Positions 1 to 13,415 of a stretch of 64,000 bases of DNA are shown here, piece after piece. The notes under the pieces were generated by a model, which worked only from the letters and a program-made list of their open reading frames with translations, had not been told where the DNA came from and did no database searches. Position 1 is the first letter of the stretch, and each line of letters starts with the position of its first letter. The DNA comes from Zonotrichia leucophrys gambelii (taxonomy: Eukaryota > Chordata > Aves > Passeriformes > Passerellidae): assembly GCF_028769735.1 (NCBI RefSeq), contig NC_088178.1, positions 13,294,857 to 13,358,856 on the forward strand, in the 5' to 3' direction. The position numbers and the translations under genes are program-made.

Positions 1-29
1 GCAGAATACTGGAGAAAGAGTGTCCTTCT

Positions 30-62
30 TCCTAGAGGCAAGGACTGGGCTTGCCTCTAGGA
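30..62. repeat. Perfect stem-loop, 13-bp arms
   Basis: The arm TCCTAGAGGCAAG is followed by a 7-base loop (GACTGGG) and then its exact reverse complement. The pairing stops sharply at both ends, so the fold is too short for a microRNA precursor. No repeat family was recognised. The role is unknown; the structure itself is read directly from the sequence. Confidence 0.8.
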
Positions 63-3000
63 TTCATCTGGATCCTGGCTCCTGGGGGAACCATGAGGGA
101 GCAAGCCTGGGACAAAGCCCCTGCCCTCAAGGAAAATGAAAGAAAGTACTGTTTGAATTGTCTACACGAAAACGCTTAAAAACATACTCCCCTTTGGTAT
201 CAGTTGGGCAAATGTGATGAATGTAACAAAGACTGAGAGATACAACTTGCAGTACAAACCTAGCATCATCTCTTGAAAGATATTCCTAAGTGACAGACTC
301 TGAAATGGAAGAAAAAAGGGAACATCAGAATCATTTAAGAGTAGCAAACAAAATGATAAACAGTGGTTTTGTCATGCATTTACCATATAGCCACAGCTCT
401 GGAATTTTCAGTGCTAGTGTTGCAGAAAGGAAGTTATTGGCCAGGTGCAATCTGAATTCTAGTTTCAAATTATTCCAGAACCTGTCCTCTGGTATGTCAG
501 ACAACTAATACACTACTAGATGTCTTTGTCACAGCAGCAGCACAATCAGCCTTTGGCCAGATTTTTTCTTAGAAACTGTCACAGAATTCGCTTCATTCTA
601 GTTACCAGTATCCTAATTCTGGACCTCAGAGGATTTCTAAAACCACCATGCAAAATGAACATATGGATTAATTGCAGAAAGAATAGATACTATCACTTAC
701 CTCTGGAAAATAATCAATATTGCAGAAAAGGCTTGTAAGCAGAATTAAAAGGAGAGGTAATTTTCTTTAATTGGTTTTGAGCTATTACACATTCCCGATT
801 TTCATTAGTACTTTTTGCTTGCCTGGATCATGCATATAAGGGGAGAAAAGGATGTATATAAAACCAGCTCAGAAAGTTCTATCACTTTTAATATGCTGTT
901 CCTTGCATTTTAAATTTTTGGGTGTGTGCTTTTCAGCTTTCACACATTTTAAAATGATACAGTAGTATATCAGTTATAATTGAGTGCCAATAAAAAATAT
1001 TATTTCTCTCTTTGCTAGATGTATGGTATGCGTGAGTCAAAGCAGAGATTTGTAGGCTGTGGAGAGATAATTTAAAAGCATAATGGCTGCTAGTGCTTGC
1101 TTATGTTACTAACTTTGTTTTCTTTTCCCTTTTTTATATTTGTCATATAATTTTTACTGTGTGTTTTTCTCCTCTGAAAGCATTTCAGAAGACATCATAA
1201 TCTACCACCTTGTCTTTTAGAAGATCATTAGTCACACAAATTGTCATTTAAGCTGAACTTTACATCTGATGAATTTTCTGTTTCAGCCTGCAAGAAATGA
1301 GACTGAAAGTGGAAAGGGTCTTTATCCAAGACCAAGCCCAATTATGAGGGGCACTGCAATGCCTGCCCAGCTGAAAGAAAGCTCAAACACGTGGGGCCAG
1401 GGAGAAGTGTGCATCACAGCCAGGCCATTGCTGCACTCTCCAGTCTAACCTTTGAAAGGCTCCAGTGCCTCATCAAAGCCTATTTTAAAAAAGTAACAGA
1501 CGCATGAACATTTTGAAAAATGAAGATTAAGATCTAGAGTGTAAAAGGACAATCTGAGCCTGCAAGAGCAGGGCAGGGACCTTCCACCATGCACTGTTGC
1601 CTTGATATGCCACTCAACATGGTTAATGACACTTGGATTTTAGAAAACTGAAATGTACACCTGCGGTCTTCAGCTATTATGATATCTTGTAAGAACCTTT
1701 CCTACTTTTCTGAAGTGACAGGTTCAGGCACAGAGTGAAATGCAGAGAAGTCAGGCTGCACTATTTCCAGATGTATTATTAACACTCAAGCACAGTCCCC
1801 CCAGCCATACCAACAGAAGTTTCAACTGACAGATTTAGGGGTTGAACAGCCCTTTCACTTTTCCCTTTCTCCTCATCTGACATGACATTGGCCAGCCTAC
1901 ACAGAGCAGCAGAGAGGGAAGGAGCAGTATCAGGCAGAAGCTGCTGATGGTTGCCCCTTGCTGCCCACATCCCCCAGGGCACTCCTCATAATCACAGCCA
2001 CATTCTGCACACAGGTTTGGTGCTGCAACATTATTCTCCATCTACAGAGCTCTGCTTCATGCAGTCTCATCTTCATACTTTTTTACTGCAGTTTTCCACA
2101 TCTGAAGGCTCGCTGTAGGACAGAGCCATTTTTTGTGGCTGGAATCCTGTTTCACTCAGATTTGTTTCACATCAAGTCTCTTGTGTACAAGTCATTATAA
2201 AAAATGTTTGGTGGAAAAGTCATTTATAAACCATAAATAGAACTACTTAGTCCCTGGTTTTATCAGTGCAGACCAACACAGCTCTTAATTGCAAAACTGA
2301 CCTGGTCCCAAAGCAAAGGCCAGCTGTGTCTAATCATCCAGGGGATGGACCAGAACACACCGAATAAAGGAAATGGAAAGTAACACCAAAATGTTTTAAG
2401 ATGTAAAATGACACAACGTTCAATGAACACTTGCCAACATCATCTCTAATTACTGCAGTGATTAAGTAGTAAAGAATTTGGTCCCAAGGGGATTGCAGTT
2501 CTGAAGGAAATATGGTGCCATGTGTTACAGAATTTTTTCTTGCAAATCATTATGGAAATCCTGCTTCCTCTGGTTCTCCTAACAAACTCTTTCTTTGCAA
2601 AAACCATGCTTCATTTGTGAAGTGCAGAGGGAGTGTAGCTTGCCTGCTTCTGAAGATTTATGTCTTTATTGCCATGTATTCAACTTGCCTTTTTAAAAAA
2701 ATCCTTTTATGTCTCTAAAGAAAGAAGCATAGAAAGCATTATGTATTTGCATACTGTAAGGGTTCCTCTCATCCTTGCTGAAGAACAAACAGGGAATAGG
2801 GGAGGGCTAGATAAAAGCATCGAGACCTTAACGCAGCATGGCAATGGCCTAACAAACAGCCAGAGAAACTGCAATTAATGCAAGACCAGTTTCAAATCAT
2901 AGTCCCAGGAGACACCTTAGAAGACCTTATTTAGAAGTACTTTCTTCTTTTTCATAATTCTATTAACCATGAGATCAAAATTTTTCGAGCTTAAAAAAAC

Positions 3001-3371
3001 CGCAAAGCACAACAAAAAAACCTCAGGTTGAATAATAAAACCATTTGAATTGATTTTAATTTATGGCTTTAAACTTTCTGTAATTCTGGATCAAAATGTC
3101 TATTGTACAAGCAAAATACGTCTCTCACCATAGCATGCTCATGTTTATTGTGTTTTATTCTCTCAGCAGGTGTCCCCAGATGTAGGCTGTATTGAGGTCT
3201 TTTCATTCAGCAAAGGAAGAGGAAAAAATTCCTTATCCTCTTGCAGATCTAGAATAGGAGACAAAGGACAGCAAAGGAATAACCATGGACCTCCTTCTGT
3301 TTTGTCCTGATTTTTTTTTCATCAGATCCATGTCTCTGCTGTCTACCTACCCTTTGCTATACAGAGTTTCC
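63..3371. other. No gene seen; AT-rich non-coding
   Basis: Only short chance frames occur. A TATA-like string lies at 855-863 and an AATAAA at about 990, but nothing ties them to a transcript. At 1266-1284 a pyrimidine-rich stretch ending in TTTCAG precedes about 49 open plus-strand codons with no donor site. A minus-strand donor-like GTAAGT ends at 700. None of these is enough to call an exon. Confidence 0.5.
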
Positions 3372-3391
3372 AAACATGCCATGGCATGTTC
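3372..3391. promoter_or_regulatory. p53-family-like element in 18-bp palindrome
   Basis: Bases 3373-3390 form a perfect 18-bp palindrome centred on GCCATGGC. Read as two decamers, AAACATGCCA and TGGCATGTTC match the RRRCWWGYYY half-site at 9 of 10 positions each, with no spacer and both CATG cores intact. That arrangement is known to suit p53/p63/p73 binding. Function here is inferred from sequence only. Confidence 0.35.
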
Positions 3392-5346
3392 CACAAAGAA
3401 ATATTTAGCTCTCACAAGGCACTTTTATCAGCACATCAAAGCAACACAATTATCCCCATTTCACTGGTGTGAAAACCAAGACCCAAACATGGTCTGTGTG
3501 GAACAGGCATGGCAGGAAATGGTGCTGTGTGCTCCCAGGCTATGAGTGCCAAACACACCCTTCTGTCTGCCATGCACAGAGAGAGGTCAAGGGAGAGGAG
3601 AAGGGGAGAGAGGCACTAGAATATAACAACCTGGGGTTTCAGCTCTCAGTTGTCCAAAGGAGCATATAGAATCAGTTGCAACATATATAAAAGATCAACT
3701 GATCTCAGACAGAGGTCTTAGAGAAAAATCTAACGCATGGTTAAAGCGCAGTGAGAAATGGTGACCAGCATGGGCAGTTCCCAGCTGTCAGCTGTGCCCC
3801 AATAGCCCGGCTGTGCCTGCTGCTGGGATGCGGTCAAATGGATCAGCAGAATGAAAAACAAAACCAGCTACAGTAGTAAATTAAAATGCTTCCTCTTGCT
3901 TCTTAGTAGAGATGAGGTTTAGCTGGAAAGGCAACAGATGCTCTGAATTTCAGTGTTTAAAATGAGACATTGAGACTCTTCCTTTTTAGCCAAGTTGTTA
4001 CGAGTATGGGAGAAGATGCTCTTTTTTTTCCTCAGCATTGAATAAGATGTTAAACTTAGTTTTCTAAGCTCGTTTCATGAATCATTCATGATCAAGTACA
4101 AATCCTCACAAACTCACAAGCTTCCTGGTCGAGAGCACTGAACCAGCAAGAAGACTGTTTAGGGAGATTTAATGGGGAATGCCAAAACAGTTAAAAATAC
4201 AACTGGAAGGATCATAAGCAGTAGGTGAATTCATTGGACCAGAACACTTATCTGTTGCTTCAGCCTCATTTGTACTATCAGCAATGCTGATAATAAAAGT
4301 GTTGCAGATTTTGCAAAGAACTTCAGATTCTCAAATTCTAGGTTTTTTCTATGCATCTGTAGTTGTTATTTCTGTGAAGGGCATCATGCCATCCTGCAGC
4401 ACTTGTGACTCACTGAAATTCTTTTTTTGAGACTTAGCAGTATGAAGTTCTAAGTAAGTCATGCAGAGAAAAACACTCATTTTGGATAAAATAGATCAAA
4501 TTGTGTTTACAGTGACCAAAAAACTTCCAATAAATATTGCCCCCACAAAATCTGACAAGACAACCAAATTTAGAGAGAAATAGATTAGCTGACTGGCAAA
4601 TGTATTGAAGTAAGACCACATGTTTGGGAAGCACTGAAAGCAGAAGCCTTCATGCAGTTTTTCCTGTCCCCTTTTACACATTCACTCAACTCAGAAGGTG
4701 CACATTTCTCTGGCATCTGCTCCCATGACCTTGCTGAAGGAGGACACAAACAGAAGGAGGATGGGTCTAGCACAGGCATGCTAAGGGAAAAGGAAGGTTA
4801 AAAGGCCTTTTTTCCTTTTAAAGGAACAAAGAAAGTGTACCCTGCTTGTGAAATGTCCAGGTGAGGGTTAGGTTACAACAATGCTGCATCAACAGCGCAG
4901 CCAACATGGAGAGGATGGTCAGCCTTCAATGTCCCCTGGCAAGGAGAGCTGCCTCTCCAGGAAGGGATGCTCTTGCTCTCCTTGCGCCAAATTTTCCAGC
5001 ACTGCCTCCCTAACTTCCAAACAATAGGTCTGGCTCCTTTTCCTTTTAGTCCCTATTGCCAGGGGTGGAGGTGGGGACATCACCCATCAGCAAGCATAGT
5101 GGTGACCCTCAGCTGATGATCTGGGAAATGAACACGCACATTCACAGGCCCCTAATTCCTCAGGGCTGGAAACCTCTAGTACCCAAATTCTTCTACGTCT
5201 ATCTAACTTTTGGTTGAACTATCTCCAAACCAGACCAGTGCTTCCTGGCAGCTCCATAGCAAGCTTCCAGAGGCATCAGTCTGCAATTACCTGTCAGAAT
5301 TATGACAAGAGACCAGGAGTGGCAGTCTGCCGCCTCTGTCACTCAC
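3392..5346. other. No gene seen
   Basis: This is AT-rich sequence without a recognisable gene or repeat family. The one local structure is an 8-bp inverted repeat at 4798-4821 (TTAAAAGG / CCTTTTAA) that overlaps the 12-bp palindrome at 4800-4811. Confidence 0.5.
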
Positions 5347-5401
5347 CAAAAAAGGAGACTGGATAGAGCCTTCGGTCATGATTCTTCAAGTCCTGTAACA
5401 C
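5347..5401 (-). CDS. Candidate internal exon, 55 nt, unknown gene
   Basis: On the minus strand the segment is bordered by an acceptor-like TCACGCAG and a donor G|GTGAGT. Only one of three frames is open; it reads VLQDLKNHDRRLYPVSFF plus one base, so it starts in phase 0 and ends in phase 1. One CpG lies inside and others sit just outside each edge, in otherwise CpG-poor DNA. I do not recognise the peptide. The phase would join directly to the candidate exon at 29334-29415, which ends in phase 0. Short splice-bordered open frames also occur by chance, so this remains a hypothesis. Confidence 0.3.
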
Positions 5402-8400
5402 CTGCGTGATGTTATCAAAACACAGAACTATTGTAATCAGAGACCTCACCTACAGCATTTTCAAACAAACTGAGTACACACAAAATGCAATGAGAAACTA
5501 ATTAGACTCTTCTGCAGCTTGCTAGTTCATATTTTTGTTTGAAGCTTAGGTGCAGTGGAAAGACGTGTTAAAAATGCTGATAGGCTAAGCTTGAATTTTT
5601 TAAAAGAAAATAACTGTGCTCTTAAAAAAGGCATCAAATTATTCATTTATCTTAAATATCAACTGTTTCTGTTTTCTATTGAAACAGCTCTGGCTTTTTT
5701 TTTTACTGCATTAAAAGAAAATCGGGAGGTTTTAATGTGTTAGGCTTATGCTAACACACAAAAAAACCAAATAACATGGTTCCTAAACTGTTCTAAATTG
5801 CATTTGAAAAGAAATGTACATAAACTTTCACCTTTTTGAAAGAGTAAAAATCTATGTATTGCCTTGAAAAGGGCACTAAATGGCCCCTGCATTTAGAACT
5901 GGATGGCAAACTCTTTTACTGCTGTGTCTGCTGGCCTTTGCTATGGTGTCAAGCATCAGCCTTAGTGGCATTGCAATTTCCCTTCTGGAAACAAGTTGGT
6001 ATTTGTGGACCATATTACACTGAATGAAATTTGCAGTCTCTGATGCCTGCTAGTGGGACATTTGTTACATGCTCTGTTTTGAATGTAGTAATACATATTT
6101 CAGTGTGGCACTGCTTCTTCTAAAGATTAAAAACCTCTTAGTCCTTTGAGACTTGTGTCAGCATCCGATTTCATGTGCACGGTAATCTTTAAATATTAAT
6201 GTGGGGCAAGGTCATACTCTCTTTAACCCCCAAAACGGAGTTAGTAAATCATGATCTGGCAGTAAAAATATACAGGGCACATCAGTATTTGTTTAGGGCA
6301 AAATCTAAATTTAAATTAAACTGAATTGGCTACTGGTATTTTTATAATCACATATACATAACATCTTATTTGTGGGTGGGGGGGAAGTTTGGATATTCTA
6401 TGAAGCAGTAGTTGAAATATATTTATCAAGATATTAATAAAATCTCTGCCATTGACAACGGAGAAAGAATGTCTGAAATACCAGTTAGATAAACCTATAG
6501 TGGGAATTCTGAAGCTCTTGAGGCAAATCTGCAGCTGTCAGATCCTCTGTTGACTGCAGCAGAATGAGTTTACACCAGATGAGCAGAAGCCTTTTGGGCT
6601 CTCCTCTAAGCTGAACCACTGATTTATGGCACGACACTGGCAGTCTCTTTGACCCCTTTATATGCCATCCGTCCTGCTAAGGAGCAGGGGAGGGGGGAGT
6701 GCTGGACCTTCCTGGAAACCAGGTGATAGACCCAAATAGACTTTCCCTAGGCAAAATAAAACATTTCAGAGTTAAATTTCTTGAGAGAGGCTGATGGGTT
6801 AGCCTTGTAATTCTCGATACATTACCATTACATGTTTTCCGGAGCTCAGCTCCCACTGCAGCTGAGGTTCATGCCACACATAACTAACCACATTTGTTTT
6901 GCTGCCAGGGGACCTCCCTTGCTACAGAGATGGGGAATGGCTTTAGCCTACAAAAGAGAGGCAGTTGAACTTTGCAAGGAGTCACTATTGTGAGCCTGTG
7001 ACCTTTCATATGAAGTACTTAGAGGGCAATAGAGAGGTAGCAGAGTCTGGGGACAGAGTCTTCACCTAAGCATTGAGAAATAAAGGGAGACAAATAATTT
7101 AAATTTAAAAATACCACAAATGCACTTGTTAAATAGACAGCGAATGTGTGATTCTCATTTAGAGCAGAAAACAGAGTAGTTCAGGTTCAGCATTAGTGAT
7201 TTGAACTACCAAACAGGCAAGATTTTCCTTACAGAAACATCTGAGACAAAAGGTGATCATAAATAATCAGCTAAAGTAGCTCTATTTTGCTCTTTGCTTT
7301 GCTTCCTAAAGTTGCCAATTATTTTAAATTATGTATATAAATTTTGTGATGTGGACTGTTATGTCCATTGGGAGATGTGCTCAGGCTTTTAAACCCATTT
7401 CCTCTGGCCCTTTTACTTTGGTCTGAGCCCAAAAGTGTTTTATGGGCCTGACTGGTAGAGGTAATGGGAGTCCATGGATGGGGTCATGCAGGCTGCATTA
7501 CACCAGACACAAGTCAGACACACAGAAGTGTGCAGAACAGACTTGGAGTCTCCAAGGTGCAGCAGAAGCACCAGAGTCTCTAACACTACAGAGTGATTTA
7601 AGCACTGTTTAAATCAGCCTGTGTCACATTTTGGGGCAGGTTCCTCAGTCAGAAAGGCTGAGGTTCAGCAGGGAAGATCCTCCCAGAACATTACCCTGAT
7701 TTTATGCGGTAGCTCCAGACTGGGGTCCATGAATGCTCAGGAATCTGTAGATCCATTCTGAAGGCTCTGCAGAGGTAGGGAGGTATTTTCAGTAGGCTTA
7801 TTTTGCAATGCAGATATCCACACTTCCACCAAAATCCACGGATTACAAAGTTTGATTTAAGACTTTGCTCCCATATATAACAATTTGATACTAATACTTT
7901 GCAGTCCCTTTTTCACAGATAAATTTTATCAACAGGTTCAGAACACTTTTCCAGTGCTCACTAAGCAGCCTCTCCTGCTAAAAGCTCACTGGAGCTTTTG
8001 TAGTATTTAAAATTGTGTGAAAATTCAATCCTGCCTGATTATCCTGAGGCATTATTCATGTAAATCAGACTCTAAACAGAAAAAGATCTTACTCTGAGGA
8101 GGATGAAGAAGCAAAATCACAAGACAAGGGGCAATGAGAACACCAAAAAAGAAGCAGATTATTTGACAAAATAAAAGACCGAGGAAGGAGAAGGAGAGGG
8201 AGGAAAGGCAGGACAGAAAAGAAGCAAATCTAGAAATTAGCCTGTAAGAGTAGAAAGTCACATTAATTCTCTCTGCACCATCTCGTTTAGCTTGGAACAC
8301 AGCAAGGACAAGGGCTCCAAATGCTGCCCAGGTGTGGTGGCGGCAGTTGTGAGGTGACACCTGGCAGCCAACACCCCTTGGTCCCCAGGCAGCCCTGTGG

Positions 8401-9221
8401 GAGCTCTGCACCCGTGTGGCTCCTGAGGCAGGGACCAGACCCTGCAAAATGCCACTCGTGTGACTAGTAAAAAAAAACAACCAAGAAGTAAGCACAAACA
8501 AAAAACGCGACTGAATGCAAAACAGGTAAGTGCCCTGCTCAGAAAAGGCTTAACTGCCAAACATAAATCCCAAACATATCCTTCAGCACAACCTGTGTAG
8601 TCCCTAGAAGGCACAGAGCAGTCAGAGAGGGAGGAAACCTGGAAAATCCTGGTTTTCCAAGACAGCAGAATAGAGCTTTCAGGGTGCTCATTTCAGCCAA
8701 ATGAAGGATTATTTGCTCTGGCAAATAATTTGATTGTACAGCCCCTTCTAGAGAGTGAACAGAATGTCAGCAGCACAAGGAGTCACCATTCCCAAGGGCA
8801 TCAGTCTGATGGCTGCTTCAGTACCCTGGTGTTTTTAGACACACACACACAAAAAATGATCCCTGAGACGTCAGACAGGGCAATGGCCAGGACAGAAAAG
8901 AAACTGCAGACAGCCAGTCTGGGGCTGGGATCATCTGCAGAAGTGCTCAGAAGCAAAACCTGCTTTCAGGAGAAGGATTCTGGCTTGTCAAGAGCAGAAT
9001 TAATGACAAAGAAACAGCAATTAGCATGATTTTAAATATTCCTCTAAAATACGCTATAAATCGTTTTGCCCTTGGGAGAGCCAGAACAAAAGATGAGCAT
9101 AAAACTGCAGGCAAAATGCAAAAGTCTCCATCTCACTGTGCAGGCAGATGGAGTTATTTAGTAAATCCTCTACAGTCTTCTCTCAGCTATAAGGAAAAGA
9201 GGGGGAAAAAAAGCTGCCCAA
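5402..9221. other. No gene seen; minor repeats
   Basis: The stretch holds a short inverted repeat at 7594-7616 (TGATTTAA / TTAAATCA), an AC run at 8839-8850, and a good minus-strand acceptor-like pyrimidine tract near 8095-8120 followed by only 13 open codons and a stop. A plus-strand donor-like CAG|GTAAGT lies near 8525 but has no plausible coding sequence before it. Confidence 0.5.
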
Positions 9222-9313
9222 AGTTTCAGTCAATATTTACCTCTTGGGTTAATAAATTGTGATCCTGACCTCAACAAAAGTCAATATCTTCTGATTATTA
9301 TACTCAGGCACCT
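9222..9313 (-). mobile_element. Ancient repeat copy 1, CR1/L3-like LINE 3' end
   Basis: This segment aligns along most of its length with 13592-13691 in the same orientation, sharing AGTCAAT, ACCTC, TTGGGT, CTGA, CTCAA and AAGTCAATA blocks in order. Read on the minus strand both contain a diverged form of the ATTGACTT..TTG-AGGTCAGGATC block and, just 5' of it, an AGGTGCCT-like block. I associate these with 3' ends of old CR1/L3-class LINEs in amniotes. The two-copy homology is seen directly; the family name rests on recall and is less sure. Confidence 0.5.
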
Positions 9314-9492
9314 TTTTATTTGTACTCACTCATTGTATAATGAGTCACCCGTTTCCACTGGCAACTTCACTTTCATTTTGAATGTCTGAATTGAACAATC
9401 ATTTATACTCCAAAGGCATAAGACAAAATTACTATAAACTAGAGCAGTAAAATGTGGACATAGGTTGCTATTTCCAGTGAATGAGCAAGCTT

Positions 9493-9514
9493 GGGCAGGG
9501 GGCGGGCAGAAGGG
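9493..9514 (+). other. G-quadruplex motif
   Basis: Four G-runs (GGG, GGGGG, GGG, GGG) are separated by loops of 2, 1 and 5 bases, which satisfies the usual G3+N1-7 rule on the plus strand. It is isolated in AT-rich DNA, with no CpG island or promoter feature nearby. Folding in cells is not implied. Confidence 0.6.
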
Positions 9515-12500
9515 ATCAAGGATTAAGTACAAAAAATAGCTGGTTTAAATCCTCTTTTAAATACCTCTGAGTGACAAGGAGCAGAGAGAGGGGAGCCCTG
9601 AACTGTGATATTAAATACAATTAGGCTGCAAGCATGGCAGGAAAGAAAAGGCAACAATCTGGCCGGAATAGTAAACTTATTTTAAGGGAACATTAGTAGG
9701 GCTTCTCCCTGAAATAAGCAAAGCAACCCCAGAAAATAAATGCCAAGGGCAACATGTATAAATTCACTCACTTTGCAAGCTAAGGCACAAAGACAGATCT
9801 CTGAACATAAGTCACCACACACTTGCTGCTTCATTAAAGGTGGACTAGGCCAGAGCTGGAGGGAGAAAATTCAGGGTGTTATTCTCATAATTATGTAATG
9901 TTTTATATAATACCACAGGTGTGCACTGTGCTTTCCTGAAAGAAATCAAAGCACTGCCTCCCCCAGCAAGATCAAGAATCAGCTAGAATCACATTTTGCT
10001 CTTCAACTTCTCATTGTTTGAACATCCCCCACTGACTATAATAAAAGCGTTCTTTGGGCTTACAAGGCTTGTGATACTGGAAAGATTTTCACCCACATAA
10101 CCCACTAATTCCATCTCTTTTTTAAAAAGTAAGTAACTTTACCACTTAAGTTTGTCTGGCTCGACATCATTCTACTATTAATCCCACTCTGGCAAACAGT
10201 GGTGAGAGCAGCACATCTCTAGCTTAAACACACTAATTTCTGAAGAGTGAAAAATCAGAAGGAGCAAATCAATCATGATCTGGCTATATTTGTGAACACT
10301 AATAAGCCCCATATACATCACCCTAGCATGTTTCTTCTAAAAACCACATTCTAGATAAGCATGGCCCTGTTCTGACACCATATTACCTTGTATTGCAAAC
10401 AAAAATTAGTTCAGTATGACCAAAGAAGGCAAAGGTGTATTTATGGGAAAATGAGAGCAGAAGCAACATTTTCAAACTAGAAAACAAGATGTCATTTTCA
10501 GATGGGGCATTCAACCCAATGCTTATTAGTTGAATATGTATTTTTGTATTATCTCACAATACTGTGCTTAAATAGCATATATCAAAAAAAGGTGTATCTC
10601 ATTCAGAAGCAGCAGAGTTTGCCAACACAAGCAGGAAATGGATGTCATCATAAACAGATTTGCCCTTCAACTTCACAAATCCAGCTTCCAATTCACTTGC
10701 TATAAGCACATTTTAAATAAAGACCAGCAACCTTTTTTAGACAGCTCATACACCAAAAAGCAGGTGATTTTCTAAAATAAAATTACATAAAAACTGAATT
10801 TAAAAAAATCTCCTCACAAGAAGAAGCCACAAGCCAGAGCCTGACCATGCTGAAGCTCAATATATTACGCATTCATTTTATGCTCACAGATCTACTCCTA
10901 CTAAATTCAGATGTTTTTCACCATTAACTTACTTGAGATCCTTTATTTCCATCTAATGAGCTTTATCAGCAACTGCCACCATTACCACACTGGTGCCAAC
11001 AAGCAGACATGCTAATTCATGTGCCATTAAACAGCATGCATATCCATAGGGGAAGGCTGGAAGCTGTCTTGGGAATGGAAATGAATGAAGTTTCAGTAGG
11101 TTTGAATAAATCTGTGGGCACTTTGTAGCTGTAGAAGATTTTCATCTATAGCCTTTATAATAGCTTAGAAATGGCAACTGATTTAAATGCATCAGCATCT
11201 ACAGACAGAAACTGCAGTAAGGTGGGCAAAGTACAGCCAGATGCTGTGGTTTCCCAAAGAACACTTCCAGGGACGTGTGTGCTTTTGAAAAACAATTTCC
11301 TTCATATACTATAGAGACGGTGTTGAAGTACATCATCTTATAGTGAATGAAAAGCCTCAGAAAAGGCACAAAAATCCTTAGATTTGGTTGATGGTGATTG
11401 GAGCCCAAGGTACTTTGAGCCAAACTTCTTCATAGCAACCTTCTCTGGCTAAACTCAAACATCAACTCAAACAGAGTAATTTATTTAATTGTGATGAAAT
11501 AAGCAAAAATGTCCCAGTCTGCTTGTCCATATTGGGTAAGAGTGCAAGCTGAGCTTCTCACTGCTGTTTGGGAGGGAGACCACTGCACTGTGTGCCACTA
11601 CCGGCATCCCCAGCCAGATGCACTCCTGATGCACCGTGAGCACAAAGGTCACTCCACATTACAGAGGAAAATGTAGCTATGACATATTTAGGGATTACAA
11701 AATGTTTTTTTCTGTATTTTTACTCTTAAAGGACAAAAGTCAAAGGACCAAAAGAAATTGTCAGCCTTGCGGAAGGCTAAGGCCTCAGGACACAGTTTTA
11801 GTTAGAGAAACAGAGCTTATCTGCCTGCATATTTTAAATGGGGCAAAACTGAGGATGAGACAATTACCCTTCCCTCCTACACATTTCCAGAACAGAAACT
11901 GCATAAACAGAGAGAAGAAATAGCATTCAATTCAAAACAAGTCTGGTTTTTTCAGCAGGTCATTTGGAAATACTGCTCTTGTGGGATGTACACTTCTCAA
12001 GGTCTCTTTCTGAGGCCTGACAGAAGAGCAGATAATTTCCATGATATTTCCATGAAGTTATACAGAGACAGCAGGAGAACTTCTCCAAGGAGGGGAAAGG
12101 TCCTGGCCATCAGCCACAGTGCAGCAATTCCCAGCTCGGAATGCCACTGCAAGGGATGCCACCAGGCTGGGTGCACAGAAGGGAACTGAACAGAGGGTCA
12201 GCAGCAGGAAGAACCTCCCCAGGCAGCAGAGCAGAGCTGGGACCAGGGTTTGGCTGGGGTGGTTACTCCTCTCTGCCCCGTGCAGAGGGAAGAGCAGCGT
12301 GCTGCCCAGCACAGGCACTGGGCACAGCCAGGGCTGCACTGCCAGCCTGGGGCAGCCCCTGGGCGCTGACACAGGACACCAAATGGCTCCAGGACAAGGG
12401 TGCCGACCTGGGGTTTGTTCTCACATTCACAGCAAGACAGTGCAAAGAGCAGAGAAGATGTTTGATGCATTCATCATAGCCTGTGCTGTTAAAGAGATTC

Positions 12501-12880
12501 AGTGAGTCTCCTAAATTAGTACAAGTTCCTGAATCCTAGAGAAACATAAGAGGGTCTTGTGAACTAAGGAACGAGGCAGATGGTTTCTGCAATGGAAAGC
12601 AACAAATTATTTTTGTTAGAGGATTTTTGAGTTACTGAAGGATCATTTCTACTGGCAGTCAAGATACGAACAGATATAAATGTTATAAAACTGCAATTCA
12701 ACATCTATTTCTTCAGTCAGTCACTCACTATAGAATGTATGTGATTTTAATTAATAAGTTTAATGTCTTCAGATGGATGGATTTCTCTTTACTTCTATGC
12801 TCTGTCTCCTCTTTATTTTTTCAAGCAATAACCTAAAATATAATGTACTGACCAGAGCATAATAGAACGGACTAAAATAT
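9515..12880. other. No gene seen; one GC-richer patch
   Basis: This is AT-rich non-coding DNA. At about 12.1-12.48 kb the base composition rises and overlapping frames of 90-128 codons open on both strands. This looks like a compositional effect, since the frames resemble no known family and lie on both strands at once. A short tandem (ATTTCCATGAT twice) sits near 12034-12056. Confidence 0.5.
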
Positions 12881-12916
12881 AAAAATCATAAAAATCATAA
12901 AAATCATAAAAATCAT
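12881..12916 (+). repeat. 9-bp minisatellite, four perfect copies
   Basis: The unit AAAAATCAT is repeated four times without a mismatch and then stops. A short perfect array like this usually means recent slippage and is likely to vary in length between individuals. Confidence 0.9.
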
Positions 12917-13333
12917 ACTTGTTTACAATACAAGGCATGGATTAATATTAGCCCGTGTTTGAAAGCACTGAAAGAACATTTTCAGCCACCACCTTTATGA
13001 TCAAGTAAATCCTAGCTTTATGCAGAAAATAATATTCAATAAGGAATACAATCTAAATCTTGAATTATATAAAAATCACAACACGTATTTTCTGTGCTCT
13101 TCTAAAATTCAATAAATAGTTCAATAGATCATATTTATTCCTTTCACCCTTCTGGGGAAAAATGATTCTTAGCCAAAGAGCTTGCAGGCCAAATTTCAAT
13201 CTGAAAATAACATTTATAGCTGAGTTATAAAACAATGAGAATAAGGGTTTATGATGTGAAAGTTGATGCAGGCTTTACTGCTTTGGCATGATTGGTGAAG
13301 CTGTATTAAAAATAAATAAAATTTTTAAAAAGG

Positions 13334-13415
13334 CACACACACACACAAAAAAAAAAAAAAACAAAAAAACCCCCCAACCAAACAAAAAAAAAACCACCAA
13401 AAAATCCCCCAAAAC
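13334..13415 (+). repeat. CA run, 16-base A run and A/C low-complexity tract
   Basis: A CA repeat of about 13 bases runs into 16 A residues and then an irregular A/C mixture with almost no G or T. The frames of 63 and 71 codons that cross it on the two strands are low-complexity artefacts rich in Lys, Pro and Thr on one strand and in Phe, Gly and Val on the other. Confidence 0.85.

Noticed and set aside
855..863. TATA box promoter
   Set aside because: TATATAAAA is common in AT-rich DNA, and no transcript or first exon can be seen nearby.
12058..12505. Overlapping frames of 60-128 codons on both strands
   Set aside because: The frames are open on both strands at once in a GC-richer patch, so base composition explains them. 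No family likeness.
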